Positions 8,628 through 17,752 of a stretch of DNA of 63,866 nucleotides are shown here, one piece after another. Source of the stretch: Oscillospiraceae bacterium (lineage in GTDB: Bacteria > Bacillota > Clostridia > Oscillospirales > Acutalibacteraceae). The notes under the pieces were generated by a model. It had not been told where the DNA came from. It did no database searches and worked only from the letters and a program-made list of their open reading frames with translations. The position numbers were made by a program, and so were the translations under genes. How positions within the stretch are numbered: position 1 is the first letter of the stretch; each line of letters opens with the position of its first letter. The stretch spans positions 1 to 63,866 of the forward strand of contig SVPV01000012.1 in NCBI GenBank assembly GCA_015065725.1. Direction: 5' to 3'.

Positions 8628-9341
8628 ATGTCACAATTAAGTTGCCGTAACCTGTCAATCGGATATGATGGCAAAACCATAGTAAGCGGAATTGATTTTT
8701 CGGTTGAACACGGTGATTATTTATGTATTATAGGTGAAAACGGTTCAGGAAAAACCACACTTATGAAAACCATTTTAGGACTTAATCCGCAGCTAGAGGG
8801 TGAAATCACCTTTGGTGACCGATTTGATAAAAGTAAAATCGGTTATCTACCTCAACAAACACATATACAAAAAGATTTTCCTGCAAGCGTTTTTGAAATT
8901 GTGCTTTCGGGATGCTTAACCGGCCTTAAAAAGAGATTGTTTTACAGTAAATCAGACAAACAAAAAGCTTTAAATGCACTTGAAAAACTACAAATTACAG
9001 AACTTAAAAACAAATCCTACCGCGAGCTTTCTGGCGGTCAACAGCAACGCGTATTACTTGCCCGTGCAATTTGTGCTGCAAATGAAATGCTTTTACTTGA
9101 CGAGCCTGTTGCTGCCCTTGACCCTAAGGCTACAATGGAATTTTATAAATTACTATCCGAACTTAATAAATGCGAAAAAATAACAGTTGTTATGATTTCA
9201 CACAACATTGATTCAGCAATCAAATATGCGTCACATATATTGCATATTGGCTCAAAACAGTTGTTTTTCGGTGATGTAAAAAGCTATATTAAAAGCGACG
9301 CGGAAGAGTGCTTCTGCCCTAAATGCAGGGAGGGAAAATAA
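8628..9341 (+). CDS. znuC: Zinc ABC transporter ATP-binding protein
   Basis: The 237-residue ABC ATPase has Walker A GENGSGKT (about residues 36-43), signature LSGGQQQR, Walker B MLLLDEP and a D-loop ALDP. The C-terminus ends in a CFCPKC stretch, which could bind metal. Stop and the next start overlap as TAATG at 9341, coupling it to znuB. Partner of ZnuA and ZnuB in ATP-driven zinc import at the membrane. Confidence 0.94.
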   Translation: MSQLSCRNLSIGYDGKTIVSGIDFSVEHGDYLCIIGENGSGKTTLMKTILGLNPQLEGEITFGDRFDKSKIGYLPQQTHIQKDFPASVFEIVLSGCLTGLKKRLFYSKSDKQKALNALEKLQITELKNKSYRELSGGQQQRVLLARAICAANEMLLLDEPVAALDPKATMEFYKLLSELNKCEKITVVMISHNIDSAIKYASHILHIGSKQLFFGDVKSYIKSDAEECFCPKCREGK

Positions 9342-10171
9342 TGTTTAATACCTTAAGTATGTATTTTAGCTACCCTTTCGTAAGATATGCACTTATAGTA
9401 GGCATACTTGTAGCTATTTGCTCATCGGTTTTTGGCGTAATTCTTGTACTGAAACGCTTTTCTTTCATTGGCGACGGACTCTCTCACGTAGCATTTGGTG
9501 CCATTTCAATCGCCGCCGTGCTTAATATTTCCAACAATTTACTGTTAGTATTACCCGTTACCGTTGTGTCTGCTGTTTTGCTTTTAAGAACAGGACAAAG
9601 CACCAAAATTCGCGGTGATTCTATGATAGCTATGGTATCGGTTGGTGCATTGGCTATTGGATATTTGTTACTTAATCTATTTTCCACCTCGTCAAATATC
9701 GCCGGTGATGTTTGCTCAAGTCTATTTGGCTCTTCTTCAATTATAACGCTTAATTTGACCGATGTAATTATCTGTTCTGTACTTTGTGTTGCCGTTATGG
9801 TAATTTATGTGTTATTATATAATCGTTTATTTGCAGTTACATTTGATGAGAATTTTGCCAAAGCATCAGGTATAAACACAAACGGATACAATACTCTTTT
9901 AGCAATAGTAATTGCAATTATAATTGTGCTCGCTATGAATCTTGTTGGGTCATTATTAATTTCAGCACTTATAATCTTCCCTGCTCTCTCTTCAATGCGA
10001 GTTTTCAAAAACTTTAAAGCAGTTGTTATATGCTCGGCAATTATATCAGTAGTGTGTACGGTTTTTGGAATAATTATTGCACTGTTAGCCTCAACACCGA
10101 TAGGTCCTACCATAGTTACAACAAATATTATTGTATTTTTATTATTCTTAATTTTTAGTAAAACAAGGTGA
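9341..10171 (+). CDS. znuB: Zinc ABC transporter permease
   Basis: The 276-residue membrane protein of the ABC-3 (ZnuB/AdcB/TroC) family has about eight hydrophobic segments and the typical FSFIGDGLSHVAFGAISIA stretch early in the protein. The start at 9341 follows AGGGAGGGAAAATA and overlaps the znuC stop. An upstream in-frame start at 9323 is inside znuC and lacks support. The 3' end overlaps the downstream azlC start region. Confidence 0.93.
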   Translation: MFNTLSMYFSYPFVRYALIVGILVAICSSVFGVILVLKRFSFIGDGLSHVAFGAISIAAVLNISNNLLLVLPVTVVSAVLLLRTGQSTKIRGDSMIAMVSVGALAIGYLLLNLFSTSSNIAGDVCSSLFGSSSIITLNLTDVIICSVLCVAVMVIYVLLYNRLFAVTFDENFAKASGINTNGYNTLLAIVIAIIIVLAMNLVGSLLISALIIFPALSSMRVFKNFKAVVICSAIISVVCTVFGIIIALLASTPIGPTIVTTNIIVFLLFLIFSKTR

Positions 10172-10176
10172 CAAAC

Positions 10177-10899
10177 GTGAGCAAAAGAAAACAATATATA
10201 AAGGGATTTTTAAACGGATTACCCATAGGCGTTGGTTATCTTTCGGTTTCATTCGCATTTGGTATTTTTGCTATAGCTAACGGACTAACCTCTATGGAAG
10301 CAGTGCTTATTTCTATGAGCAATCTAACTTCCGCAGGTCAGTTGGCAGCGGTGCCTATTATTGCCGGCGGAGGTGCATTTGTTGAAATAATAATTTCACA
10401 GCTTATAATTAATCTGCGATATGCACTTATGTCGATTTCGCTATCTCAAAAACTCCACAAAAGTGTAAAATTGTTTGAACGTTTTTTAATTGCTTTCGGC
10501 AATACGGATGAAATTTTTGCAGTAGCTATCTCAAATCCGAGCGACGTAACCTCATTTTATATGTACGGACTTATAACCACTCCCTTTTTGGGTTGGAGTC
10601 TTGGAACGCTTTTGGGTGCAGTTGCAGGAAATATCTTACCAAAAATTATTACTTCGGCTTTGGGTGTTGCAATTTACGGAATGTTTGTAGCAATAGTAGT
10701 ACCCGTAATAAAACGAGAAAAAAACACCGCACTTTGTGTAGCATCAGCCATCGTTTTAAGTTGTGCTTTTAAATATATAAAGCCATTAAGCAATATACCG
10801 AGCGGATTTGTAGTAATTATATGTGCCGTAGTGGCAAGTATGGTTTTTGCATTAATAGCACCTATTAAAACCGAAACGGAGGTGCAATATAATGCTTAA
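10177..10899 (+). CDS. azlC: AzlC family branched-chain amino acid exporter, large subunit
   Basis: The 240-residue polytopic protein shows AzlC hallmarks (GFLNGLPIGVGYLSVSFAFGI, SAGQLAA, LRYALMSISLSQKL). AzlC with the small AzlD exports branched-chain amino acids or analogues. GTG at 10177 is chosen because AAGGTGA ends 6 nt upstream; GTG 10168 is possible. It follows znuB immediately, so it lies in the zinc operon, an unusual context. Whether it has anything to do with zinc is unknown. Confidence 0.9.
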   Translation: MSKRKQYIKGFLNGLPIGVGYLSVSFAFGIFAIANGLTSMEAVLISMSNLTSAGQLAAVPIIAGGGAFVEIIISQLIINLRYALMSISLSQKLHKSVKLFERFLIAFGNTDEIFAVAISNPSDVTSFYMYGLITTPFLGWSLGTLLGAVAGNILPKIITSALGVAIYGMFVAIVVPVIKREKNTALCVASAIVLSCAFKYIKPLSNIPSGFVVIICAVVASMVFALIAPIKTETEVQYNA

Positions 10900-11212
10900 A
10901 ACAGATAATTTTTTAATATATTTACTACTTATGGCAGGCGTTACATATCTTGTAAGAATGATACCGTTAGTGCTTATAAAAAAGAAAATAGAAAATAAGT
11001 TTATACTGTCATTTTTACACTATATCCCCTATACTGTTTTAAGTGTTATGACAGTCCCTGCGATTTTTTACGCTTCCTCAAGCCCCATATCTGCAGCATT
11101 AGGATTTATAGTAGCGGTAATAATTGCTTTATTTGAACGCAGTCTTTTAGAAGTTGCTGCCTCCGCTTGCGGTGCCGTGTTAATTGCTGAATTATTAATT
11201 AAATATATATAA
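10892..11212 (+). CDS. azlD: AzlD family small subunit of amino acid exporter
   Basis: The 106-residue protein has four hydrophobic segments and matches the AzlD family (YLVRMIPLVLIKKKIENKFILSFLHYIPYTVLSVMTVPAIFY). It overlaps azlC by 8 nt and its RBS GGAGGTGC sits within azlC. It is the last gene of the zur-znu-azl transcript, ended by the hairpin at 11214. Confidence 0.92.
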   Translation: MLKTDNFLIYLLLMAGVTYLVRMIPLVLIKKKIENKFILSFLHYIPYTVLSVMTVPAIFYASSSPISAALGFIVAVIIALFERSLLEVAASACGAVLIAELLIKYI

Positions 11213-11213
11213 T

Positions 11214-11245
11214 AAAAGGTCCGCTTCGTTCGAAGCGGACCTTTT
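11214..11245. terminator. Bidirectional terminator between azlD and gtrA-like gene
   Basis: A 15-bp stem AAAAGGTCCGCTTCG/CGAAGCGGACCTTTT with a TT loop, with T runs on both strands. It serves the converging azlD and gtrA transcripts. Confidence 0.93.
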
Positions 11246-11260
11246 GATGAAATATACTTT

Positions 11261-11734
11261 TTATCTGTATTTTTCTGCCTTATTGACGAATTTTTTGAAA
11301 ACAAATAATCTTGCCAGAATATAATTTATAGTAATAACAACAAGGGTTATAAGAATTTTGGAAGCCATACCTTCAATACCAAACAATGATTGATTGATAC
11401 CTATTTTCATAAGAAACGGAAGTGAAACCATTTCTATAATTCCGGTAGTAAATCTTGAAAAAAAGAACTTAATAAATTCGGGCAACAAGACCTTTTTATT
11501 AAAACTTTTACTTTTGAATACCCATAATTTATTGGTGACGAAAGCAAATATAACTACGCAAACCCAAGAAATTATATTTGCAACGGTTGCGGCTGTTATT
11601 GAACTTTCTATATATATTGTTAGAATTATTGAAAATAAGCTGAAGCTTACCCAACTAACAACAGTAGTAAGAGTTCCCCAAAGTACATAATCAATAAACA
11701 GCTTGTGTTTTGAAATGAATTTTTTAAAATTCAA
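11261..11734 (-). CDS. GtrA family membrane protein
   Basis: The 157-residue protein has four predicted membrane helices and GtrA/DPMS signature features (FIDYVLWGTLTTVVSWVSF..., FVTNKLWVFKSK). Family members help flip undecaprenyl- or polyprenyl-linked sugars across the membrane. The start is a TTG at 11734, 8 nt after AGAGGTG; longer reading frames have no RBS. It follows yitT by 60 nt on the same strand. No partner glycosyltransferase is adjacent, so the sugar is unknown. Confidence 0.85.
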   Translation of the reverse strand: MNFKKFISKHKLFIDYVLWGTLTTVVSWVSFSLFSIILTIYIESSITAATVANIISWVCVVIFAFVTNKLWVFKSKSFNKKVLLPEFIKFFFSRFTTGIIEMVSLPFLMKIGINQSLFGIEGMASKILITLVVITINYILARLFVFKKFVNKAEKYR

Positions 11735-11793
11735 TACCTTCTCACCTCTTGCAATATTAATTTGCAAAAACAACATTATTGTTGCTATATAAA

Positions 11794-12675
11794 TTAATCG
11801 TTACTCTTAAATACATCGGCAACTTCGCTGATTGTCATAAATGCTTTATCATCTATTTTATGTATGATATTACGCATATTTGAAATCTGAAAACGGTTAA
11901 CAACAAAATATATTATTGACTTTTCGCTTTTTGAATACCCGCCCCATGCAGAAATTAAAGTTGTGCCACATCCAAACCGTTCGATTAACGCTTCGCTTAT
12001 CTCCTTCGGTTTATCTGTGATTATCATTACCTCTTTTGAACGATCAAAACCTTCTACAACATAATCTACAGTTTTAAGTCCTGCTATATAGGTAACTATT
12101 GAATATAAAGGCAATATCCAACTTTCCATTACAAAGCCGCATACGATATACAAGGCTACGTTATATATCATAACAAACGTACCAACGGTTATATTAAGTC
12201 TTTTCGCAAATATTACTGCCATGACCTCAACACCGTCAATAGCACCGCCGTATCTAATAGTAAGACCGCTACCCACACCGGAAATTATGCCGCCAAACAA
12301 GGCACATAACAATAAATCCTCACCGGCAAGCGGAGATGCCATACTAACATCAATAGGTAATACGTCGGTTATAAGCCAAGAGCCTAACGAATAAATAAGC
12401 ACTGTAAAAATCGAATAAACCGTAAAAGCAGCACCCTGTTTTCTGTAGCCAAAAATAAAAATAGGAATATTTAATATTAGCAAAAATACAGATAGTGTCA
12501 TATATTCCGGTGTTATTTGTGACAATAAAATAGACGTACCTGAAATACCGCTATCATATAAATTGACAGGTGCCAAAAAAACTGTTACACCAAAGGCATT
12601 TACGAAACCTGCAACAAGCAGAAACACAAAGTTTTGCCATCTTAATGTTTTCAAATCATTTGTGATTTTTTTCAT
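11794..12675 (-). CDS. YitT family membrane protein (DUF161 + DUF2179)
   Basis: The 293-residue protein has five to six hydrophobic segments (YitT domain) followed by a cytoplasmic DUF2179 ferredoxin-like domain (about residues 215-290, EVMIITDKPKEISEALIERFGCGTT). Function is unknown. It starts 13 nt after pyruvate kinase and is probably cotranscribed with it. A diverged paralogue lies at 57267-58181. Confidence 0.9.
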   Translation of the reverse strand: MKKITNDLKTLRWQNFVFLLVAGFVNAFGVTVFLAPVNLYDSGISGTSILLSQITPEYMTLSVFLLILNIPIFIFGYRKQGAAFTVYSIFTVLIYSLGSWLITDVLPIDVSMASPLAGEDLLLCALFGGIISGVGSGLTIRYGGAIDGVEVMAVIFAKRLNITVGTFVMIYNVALYIVCGFVMESWILPLYSIVTYIAGLKTVDYVVEGFDRSKEVMIITDKPKEISEALIERFGCGTTLISAWGGYSKSEKSIIYFVVNRFQISNMRNIIHKIDDKAFMTISEVADVFKSND

Positions 12676-12688
12676 AATATCCCCTAAA

Positions 12689-14116
12689 TCAAATTATAGT
12701 TTCAACCTTTATAAGATTTGTATTACCTGACAATCCGTTTGTAATACCGCCTGTTATAACAATCTTATCGCCTTTTTCAAGACCTAAAGCTTTTTCGGTC
12801 TTACGCATAGCGGTATAAAACAGCACCTCTGTAGACGGTAACGGTTCACACATAACAGGAGTTACACCCCAAGAAAGTGATAACTGACGCCATGTTTTTT
12901 CGTTGGTTGTAAGACCAAGTATATCAACAGGCGGTCTAAAGCGTGAAACCATACGTACTGTTGAACCCGAAAGCGAGCATACCGCAATAGCACTGGCATC
13001 AATATCGATAGCCATACCGCAAGTAGCGTGCGAAATCGCATCGACAATATTTTTAATAATGAATGTATTGTTTCTAAAACGTTTTGCATAGTGAATGTTT
13101 TGTTCGGTCTGTACAGCGATTCTGGACATGGTTTCAACCGCTAATACAGGATATTTACCTGCAGCAGTTTCACCCGAAAGCATAATGGCACTAGTCCCAT
13201 CATAAACGGCATTAGCTACGTCGGAAATTTCGGCTCTTGTAGGGCGAGAATTGTGTATCATAGATTCAAGCATCTCAGTAGCAGTAATTACACGCTTGCC
13301 CATAAGACGACATTTGGTTATAAGCTTTTTTTGTATTGCCGGCAGTTCCTCAAAGGGTATTTCTACACCCATATCGCCTCTGCCAATCATTATACCGTCA
13401 CATTCGTTGCAAATTTCCTCAATGTTGTCAACGCCCGAACGGTTTTCAATTTTAGCAATTAAGTTAATTCCCTTAATACCGTTTTCATCTAAAAAATTCT
13501 TTACATCTTTTAAGTCCTGAGCACACGATACAAATGAGCAAGCGATAAAATCGATATCATTTTTAACACCAAAAAGAATATCTTCCTTATCTTGCTCACT
13601 TAAATAAATCTGTTTTAAAACCTTATTTGGAAAGCTCATACTTTTTCTATTAGAAAGCTTACCGCCAATATCTACACGGCAAACGGCATCATTACCTTTG
13701 AGTTCACATACGGTAAATTTCATTAGACCGTTATTAAGAAGAATAACATCACCTACAATAAGGTCGTCAATAAGGCCAGAATAACTAACCGATACCCTCT
13801 CATTGTTTCCTATAATATCATCAGTAGTGAAGGTAAAGGTATCACCCTCCTTTAACTCTACATAAGAATTCAGAAAGGTTTTTATACGGTATTCCGGTCC
13901 TTTTGTATCAAGCATAATTGCAATTGGTAAAGAAAGCTCATTCCTTACCTCTTTAATCAAATTTATATTTTCCAAATGTTCATCATAAGTACCGTGTGAA
14001 AAATTAAGGCGTGCGACATTCATACCCGCCTTACACATATCTATTAAAATTTGTTTATCACGACAAGCGGGACCTATAGTACAAACTATTTTTGTTTTTC
14101 TGATTTTTTGTTTCAT
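12689..14116 (-). CDS. pyk: Pyruvate kinase
   Basis: Converts PEP and ADP to pyruvate and ATP in glycolysis. The 475-residue protein has the N-terminal RKTKIVCTIGPA motif, LDTKGPEYR, KIENRSGVDNIEEI, the GRGDMGVE active site loop and the TATEMLESMI...SRPTRAE signature. It lacks the extra C-terminal PEP-utiliser domain found in Bacillus enzymes. RBS AGGAGTATCCT precedes the ATG. First gene of a pyk-yitT-gtrA run on the minus strand. Confidence 0.96.
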   Translation of the reverse strand: MKQKIRKTKIVCTIGPACRDKQILIDMCKAGMNVARLNFSHGTYDEHLENINLIKEVRNELSLPIAIMLDTKGPEYRIKTFLNSYVELKEGDTFTFTTDDIIGNNERVSVSYSGLIDDLIVGDVILLNNGLMKFTVCELKGNDAVCRVDIGGKLSNRKSMSFPNKVLKQIYLSEQDKEDILFGVKNDIDFIACSFVSCAQDLKDVKNFLDENGIKGINLIAKIENRSGVDNIEEICNECDGIMIGRGDMGVEIPFEELPAIQKKLITKCRLMGKRVITATEMLESMIHNSRPTRAEISDVANAVYDGTSAIMLSGETAAGKYPVLAVETMSRIAVQTEQNIHYAKRFRNNTFIIKNIVDAISHATCGMAIDIDASAIAVCSLSGSTVRMVSRFRPPVDILGLTTNEKTWRQLSLSWGVTPVMCEPLPSTEVLFYTAMRKTEKALGLEKGDKIVITGGITNGLSGNTNLIKVETII

Positions 14117-14323
14117 AGGATACTCCTAAAAAAGTTAATATAACATATTATCTCCATAAAAAGATTATATATCATATCTAATTAAGCAGTCACACACAAT
14201 TTGTTAACAGTTTATTAACAAATCTGCACTGTTATTTGTTGTAATATAATTATAATGATATTATAATATTATTTAAAAATACTTTCAAGACTATTTTTAG
14301 ATTTTACGGGGGATATTTATAAA

Positions 14324-15436
14324 ATGACAGATAAATGGCGTGAGCGTTTAATTACCGTTGTATTTACGTTAGGTTTGTTTTTCTTATTTACCAGCTTTGA
14401 CTCAAGTGCTTTTATATTTAAAAAGATATTCAGTATATTTTCTCCTGTGTTTTATGGAGGGCTTGTAGCTTTAGTTTTAAGTGTCTTTATTTCATGTACT
14501 AATAATTTTTTCAAGAAAATCGATAAAAAGAATAAAATCAATCCCACTTTTAGAAATATATTAAGCATAATTATTACTGTTTTAATAATTGTCTTTGTGA
14601 TTTATCTATTGATTATAATCGTAGTTCCGCGTTTTTCCGAAGGAATTCAAAGTATAATTAATACCATAGAGAAAAATTGGGATAGAATTGTTGAATTCTG
14701 TAATAATTTAGGAATTGATGCTTCGCGAATTCAGTCCATTATTAAACAATTAGATACTGCAAGTGTCATAGGTTTTGCAGGTGAAAATGTTAAAAACATT
14801 CTAAAAACTGTAATTTCAACGGCATCATCAATATACGGCGTTGTTTTCACCGCTATTATTTCTATTGTTTGCTGTGTTTATATTCTTTATGGTCAAGATA
14901 AGTTAGCTTCACAGTGCGGACGTGTAATTAAAGCGTATTTTCCTAAAAAAACTGCTGATAAAATTATAAGTACAGCAATACTGTTTTGGATGACTTTTAA
15001 AAACTTCTTGTGCAGACAATGTTTAGAAGCTTTGATTTTAGGCTTTTTATTAACTATAGGAATGTTGATTTTTGGAATACCTTACGCTCTTATAATTGGT
15101 TGTATTACCGCAATATTAGCTCTTATTCCCTATGTCGGTGCATTTATCTCTTGTGCAGTAGCAATATTCTTAATTCTGCTTGTCGAACCTTCAAAACTGC
15201 TCGTTTTTGTAATACTTTTCCTTGTAATTCAGCAAATCGAAGGTAATTTAATATATCCGCACATTGTAGGAAAATCTGTTGGTCTGCCTGCAATTTGGAC
15301 ACTTATGGCAGTATATGTAGGCGGTCAGTTGTTTGGCATACTGGGTATGTTACTGTTTGTACCAATAGTGTCGGTTATATACACGCTTATTAAGGAAGAT
15401 GTCACTAAACGAACTAAAGAAAAAGCAAACCAATAA
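14324..15436 (+). CDS. AI-2E family transporter (PerM/YtvI type)
   Basis: The 370-residue polytopic membrane protein has the AI-2E/PerM fold: N-terminal helices, a soluble region about residues 105-155, and a conserved C-terminal block (GIPYALIIGCITAILALIPYVGAFI, VIQQIEGNLIYPHIVGKSVGLPAIWTL). RBS GGGGGATATTTATAAA. The name covers varied activities, including Na+/H+ antiport in some relatives, so the substrate is open. It is transcribed divergently from pyk and ends at a convergent terminator. Confidence 0.9.
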   Translation: MTDKWRERLITVVFTLGLFFLFTSFDSSAFIFKKIFSIFSPVFYGGLVALVLSVFISCTNNFFKKIDKKNKINPTFRNILSIIITVLIIVFVIYLLIIIVVPRFSEGIQSIINTIEKNWDRIVEFCNNLGIDASRIQSIIKQLDTASVIGFAGENVKNILKTVISTASSIYGVVFTAIISIVCCVYILYGQDKLASQCGRVIKAYFPKKTADKIISTAILFWMTFKNFLCRQCLEALILGFLLTIGMLIFGIPYALIIGCITAILALIPYVGAFISCAVAIFLILLVEPSKLLVFVILFLVIQQIEGNLIYPHIVGKSVGLPAIWTLMAVYVGGQLFGILGMLLFVPIVSVIYTLIKEDVTKRTKEKANQ

Positions 15437-15456
15437 TTACTTAAATTTGTATTAAT

Positions 15457-15510
15457 AAAAAAATCCTCCAAAGATAGAATTTAAAAACTATCATTGGAGG
15501 ATTTTTAAAA
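15457..15510. terminator. Convergent terminator between AI-2E permease and oadG-like genes
   Basis: Stem CCTCCAAAGATAG/CTATCATTGGAGG with one mismatch and a 10-nt loop, flanked by A6 and T5 runs so that it works in both directions. Confidence 0.88.
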
Positions 15511-15516
15511 TCAATA

Positions 15517-15705
15517 TTACTTTTTATTAGAAAAAATCTTGTTTATAAATGCAGTTGCCAGAATTATTACACCAATAATAACAAATATAACAAGCATTCC
15601 CTTGCCCATATAACCTAGCATATCAACAAATTTTCCAGGCTCAAACTTAATATCAAGACCGTTTTGTGCTTTAGAAGCCATAAAAAACAAATTTAAAAAA
15701 TTCAT
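15517..15705 (-). CDS. OadG-like gamma subunit of sodium-pumping decarboxylase
   Basis: The 62-residue protein has a single central membrane helix (MGKGMLVIFVIIGVIILATAFI) and the general form of oxaloacetate/methylmalonyl-CoA decarboxylase gamma subunits. ATG 15705 follows GGAGGAAAAACT. It lies directly downstream of oadB (22 nt). On its own the protein would be hard to place; the neighbour makes the call. No alpha or biotin-carrier gene is nearby. Confidence 0.7.
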   Translation of the reverse strand: MNFLNLFFMASKAQNGLDIKFEPGKFVDMLGYMGKGMLVIFVIIGVIILATAFINKIFSNKK

Positions 15706-15726
15706 AGTTTTTCCTCCGTCCATTAA

Positions 15727-16818
15727 TTAAGAAAAGAAGTTGAGGATTATACCGCCGGCAATAACCGAGGCAATCTGACCTGAAACATTAACACCAATTG
15801 AGTGCATTAGTAGGAAGTTTTGCGGGTCTTCCTTAAGTCCCATTTTGTGAACAATTCTGCCAGACATCGGGAATGCAGAAATACCTGCCGCACCAATCAT
15901 TGGGTTAAGCTTTGTTTTTGAGAATAGGTTTAAGAACTTTGCAAAAAGTACACCGCCTGCGGTATCAACAATAAATGCAATTAGACCCAATCCCAAAATT
16001 AAAAGTGTATCAAGCTTTAAGAACTGCTCGGCTGTCATATTGAAAGCAACCGAAATTCCAAGGAATATTGTTACAAGATTTGCAAGTACCTTTTGTGCAG
16101 TTTCTGAAAGTGACTCAAGCACACCGCATTCTCTGATAAGGTTACCAAACATCAAAAAGCCGATAAGTGCAGTTGCCTGCGGAATAACAGCAGAAACAAC
16201 AATTGTAATAATTATGGGGAACATAATTCTTGTAAGCTTGGAAATTGATTTTTGCTCATAAGGCATACGGATTTTGCGTTCCTTACTTGTTGTAAGAAGC
16301 TTAATTACAGGCGGTTGAATAATGGGTACTAATGCCATATAAGAATAAGCCGCAACAGTTATAGGTCCTACATATTTGGAACCTAAAGTATTTGCAACTG
16401 CAATTGACGTAGGTCCGTCTGCAGCACCAATAATTGCGATTGAAGCTGCATCAATTTCGGGGAAGAACATACGTGCCATTGCAAGTGTAAAGAATATACC
16501 AAACTGTGCTGCCGCACCGAAAAGCATAAGCTTAGGATTGGTAAGCAAGGGTCCAAAATCAATCATTGCACCTATACCGATAAATAATAATAATGGGAAC
16601 AATTCATTGGCGATACCTGCCTCATAAAGTTCCTTTATAGGTCCAGCAAGTGCATCTGAAAAAGGTATATTTACTAAAATTGTACCGAAGCCCATGGGCA
16701 ACAGTAAGGTTGGCTCCATCTCTTTTTTTATAGCAAGATAAATAAGCAAACAACCTATTAAAATCATTACTATTTGTTGCCAAGAAAACTCTAATAAGTT
16801 AGCATACAAAATATTCAT
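15727..16818 (-). CDS. Sodium-translocating decarboxylase beta subunit (OadB/MmdB/GcdB)
   Basis: The 363-residue membrane subunit couples decarboxylation of a carboxybiotin intermediate to Na+ export. Family motifs are visible: the IIGAADGPTSIAVANTL stretch with the sodium-binding Asp, and GAAGISAFPMSGRIVHK near the C-terminus. ATG 16818 is preferred because GGAGGAAG lies 7 nt upstream; an in-frame start at 16863 has no RBS. The alpha (carboxyltransferase) and biotin carrier subunits are not in this window, so the substrate (oxaloacetate, methylmalonyl-CoA or glutaconyl-CoA) is undetermined. Confidence 0.93.
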   Translation of the reverse strand: MNILYANLLEFSWQQIVMILIGCLLIYLAIKKEMEPTLLLPMGFGTILVNIPFSDALAGPIKELYEAGIANELFPLLLFIGIGAMIDFGPLLTNPKLMLFGAAAQFGIFFTLAMARMFFPEIDAASIAIIGAADGPTSIAVANTLGSKYVGPITVAAYSYMALVPIIQPPVIKLLTTSKERKIRMPYEQKSISKLTRIMFPIIITIVVSAVIPQATALIGFLMFGNLIRECGVLESLSETAQKVLANLVTIFLGISVAFNMTAEQFLKLDTLLILGLGLIAFIVDTAGGVLFAKFLNLFSKTKLNPMIGAAGISAFPMSGRIVHKMGLKEDPQNFLLMHSIGVNVSGQIASVIAGGIILNFFS

Positions 16819-16942
16819 TTTATGCTCTTCCTCCATTTTTAAATGTTTAACATACGCTATCAATTCTAAAACAAAAGCAATAAAAAGTCAATAGTTAAAA
16901 TTCTTTAATAATTACGGGAAATAACGATTTTTATGTTATTAT

Positions 16943-16985
16943 AAAAAGCCATTATCGGTTTATTAAAACCGATAATGGCTTTTTC
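16943..16985 (-). terminator. Terminator downstream of the PIG-L gene
   Basis: Stem AAAAAGCCATTATCGGTT/AACCGATAATGGCTTTTT with a short loop and T-run on the minus strand. It closes the 24874-17016 gene run and separates it from oadB. Confidence 0.92.
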
Positions 16986-17015
16986 TCTTAAAAATAAAAC
17001 AAGCAGCTTTATATA

Positions 17016-17723
17016 TTACGGAAGCATACGCTTTGTAATAGGTCTTTGGTCGGTATTTAAAACCCTAAAACCTTCGGCATACTTAACTCTGCACTGAATA
17101 CCGCGTAATTGAGCGAAAATTCTAGTACTTTCAAGAATATCGTTATTATCGTGTTGCAAGAGCCAATCTACCTGACTTTCGTGACAAGCTAACATCTGAA
17201 GTTTTGTTTCAAGCTCGTCAGTAATATCAACATATTCAGTAGGAACGCTATCTATTAAGGAAGCATTGTCCATATAATAGATAGGAGTTACCTTACAAGC
17301 AGGACCAAGCTGTGGCTCATAATGAGGGCAAGATGCCGCAAAAGAAGCCTTAAACACAAGCTTTGAAACTTCTACGTGGTCACCCATATAGTCATTTTCA
17401 GCGTGAGTGATAATAAAGTCGGGGTCAGCCTCACGAATAATCTTAACAAGTTTATCATGTTGCTCTTTATCAGCAGAGTTGACGAGAAGGTCGCCAATAT
17501 CACAGGTAACAGTTTTAAAGCCTACCATATCCCCTGCTTTTTTAGCCTCAGCAATTCTAATACGGCGAAGCTCCTCTGCCTCAATTACAACATGTCCCAT
17601 ATTGCCGTTGGCAACGTGGCAAACTGTTACGTTATCGCCTCTTTTTTTACAACGAAGCAGTGTACCACCGCAAGAAATTTCCATATCATCAGGATGACAA
17701 GAAATTGCTAATACATTATACAT
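17016..17723 (-). CDS. PIG-L/LmbE family deacetylase
   Basis: The 235-residue protein has the zinc site motif CHPDDME (His10, Asp13) and a later GDHVEVS His, as in LmbE-like N-acetylglucosaminyl deacetylases. No signal peptide is seen, so it acts inside the cell, probably removing N-acetyl from a sugar derivative. It is 29 nt downstream of an SGNH esterase gene and terminates the locus at 16943. Together with two acyl-esterase-like neighbours this suggests processing of acetylated sugars; the exact substrate is inference. Confidence 0.88.
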   Translation of the reverse strand: MYNVLAISCHPDDMEISCGGTLLRCKKRGDNVTVCHVANGNMGHVVIEAEELRRIRIAEAKKAGDMVGFKTVTCDIGDLLVNSADKEQHDKLVKIIREADPDFIITHAENDYMGDHVEVSKLVFKASFAASCPHYEPQLGPACKVTPIYYMDNASLIDSVPTEYVDITDELETKLQMLACHESQVDWLLQHDNNDILESTRIFAQLRGIQCRVKYAEGFRVLNTDQRPITKRMLP

Positions 17724-17752
17724 AATTTTTCCTCCAAAAATAATTATTGATT

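Noticed and set aside
12862-13520. Several 60-90 codon frames inside pyruvate kinase
   Set aside because: They are out-of-frame or antisense shadows of a complete, well-conserved pyk gene.
14117-14323. AT-rich intergenic region between pyk and the AI-2E permease as a possible origin or riboswitch
   Set aside because: No DnaA-box cluster, no conserved RNA core; only divergent promoter-like sequence.
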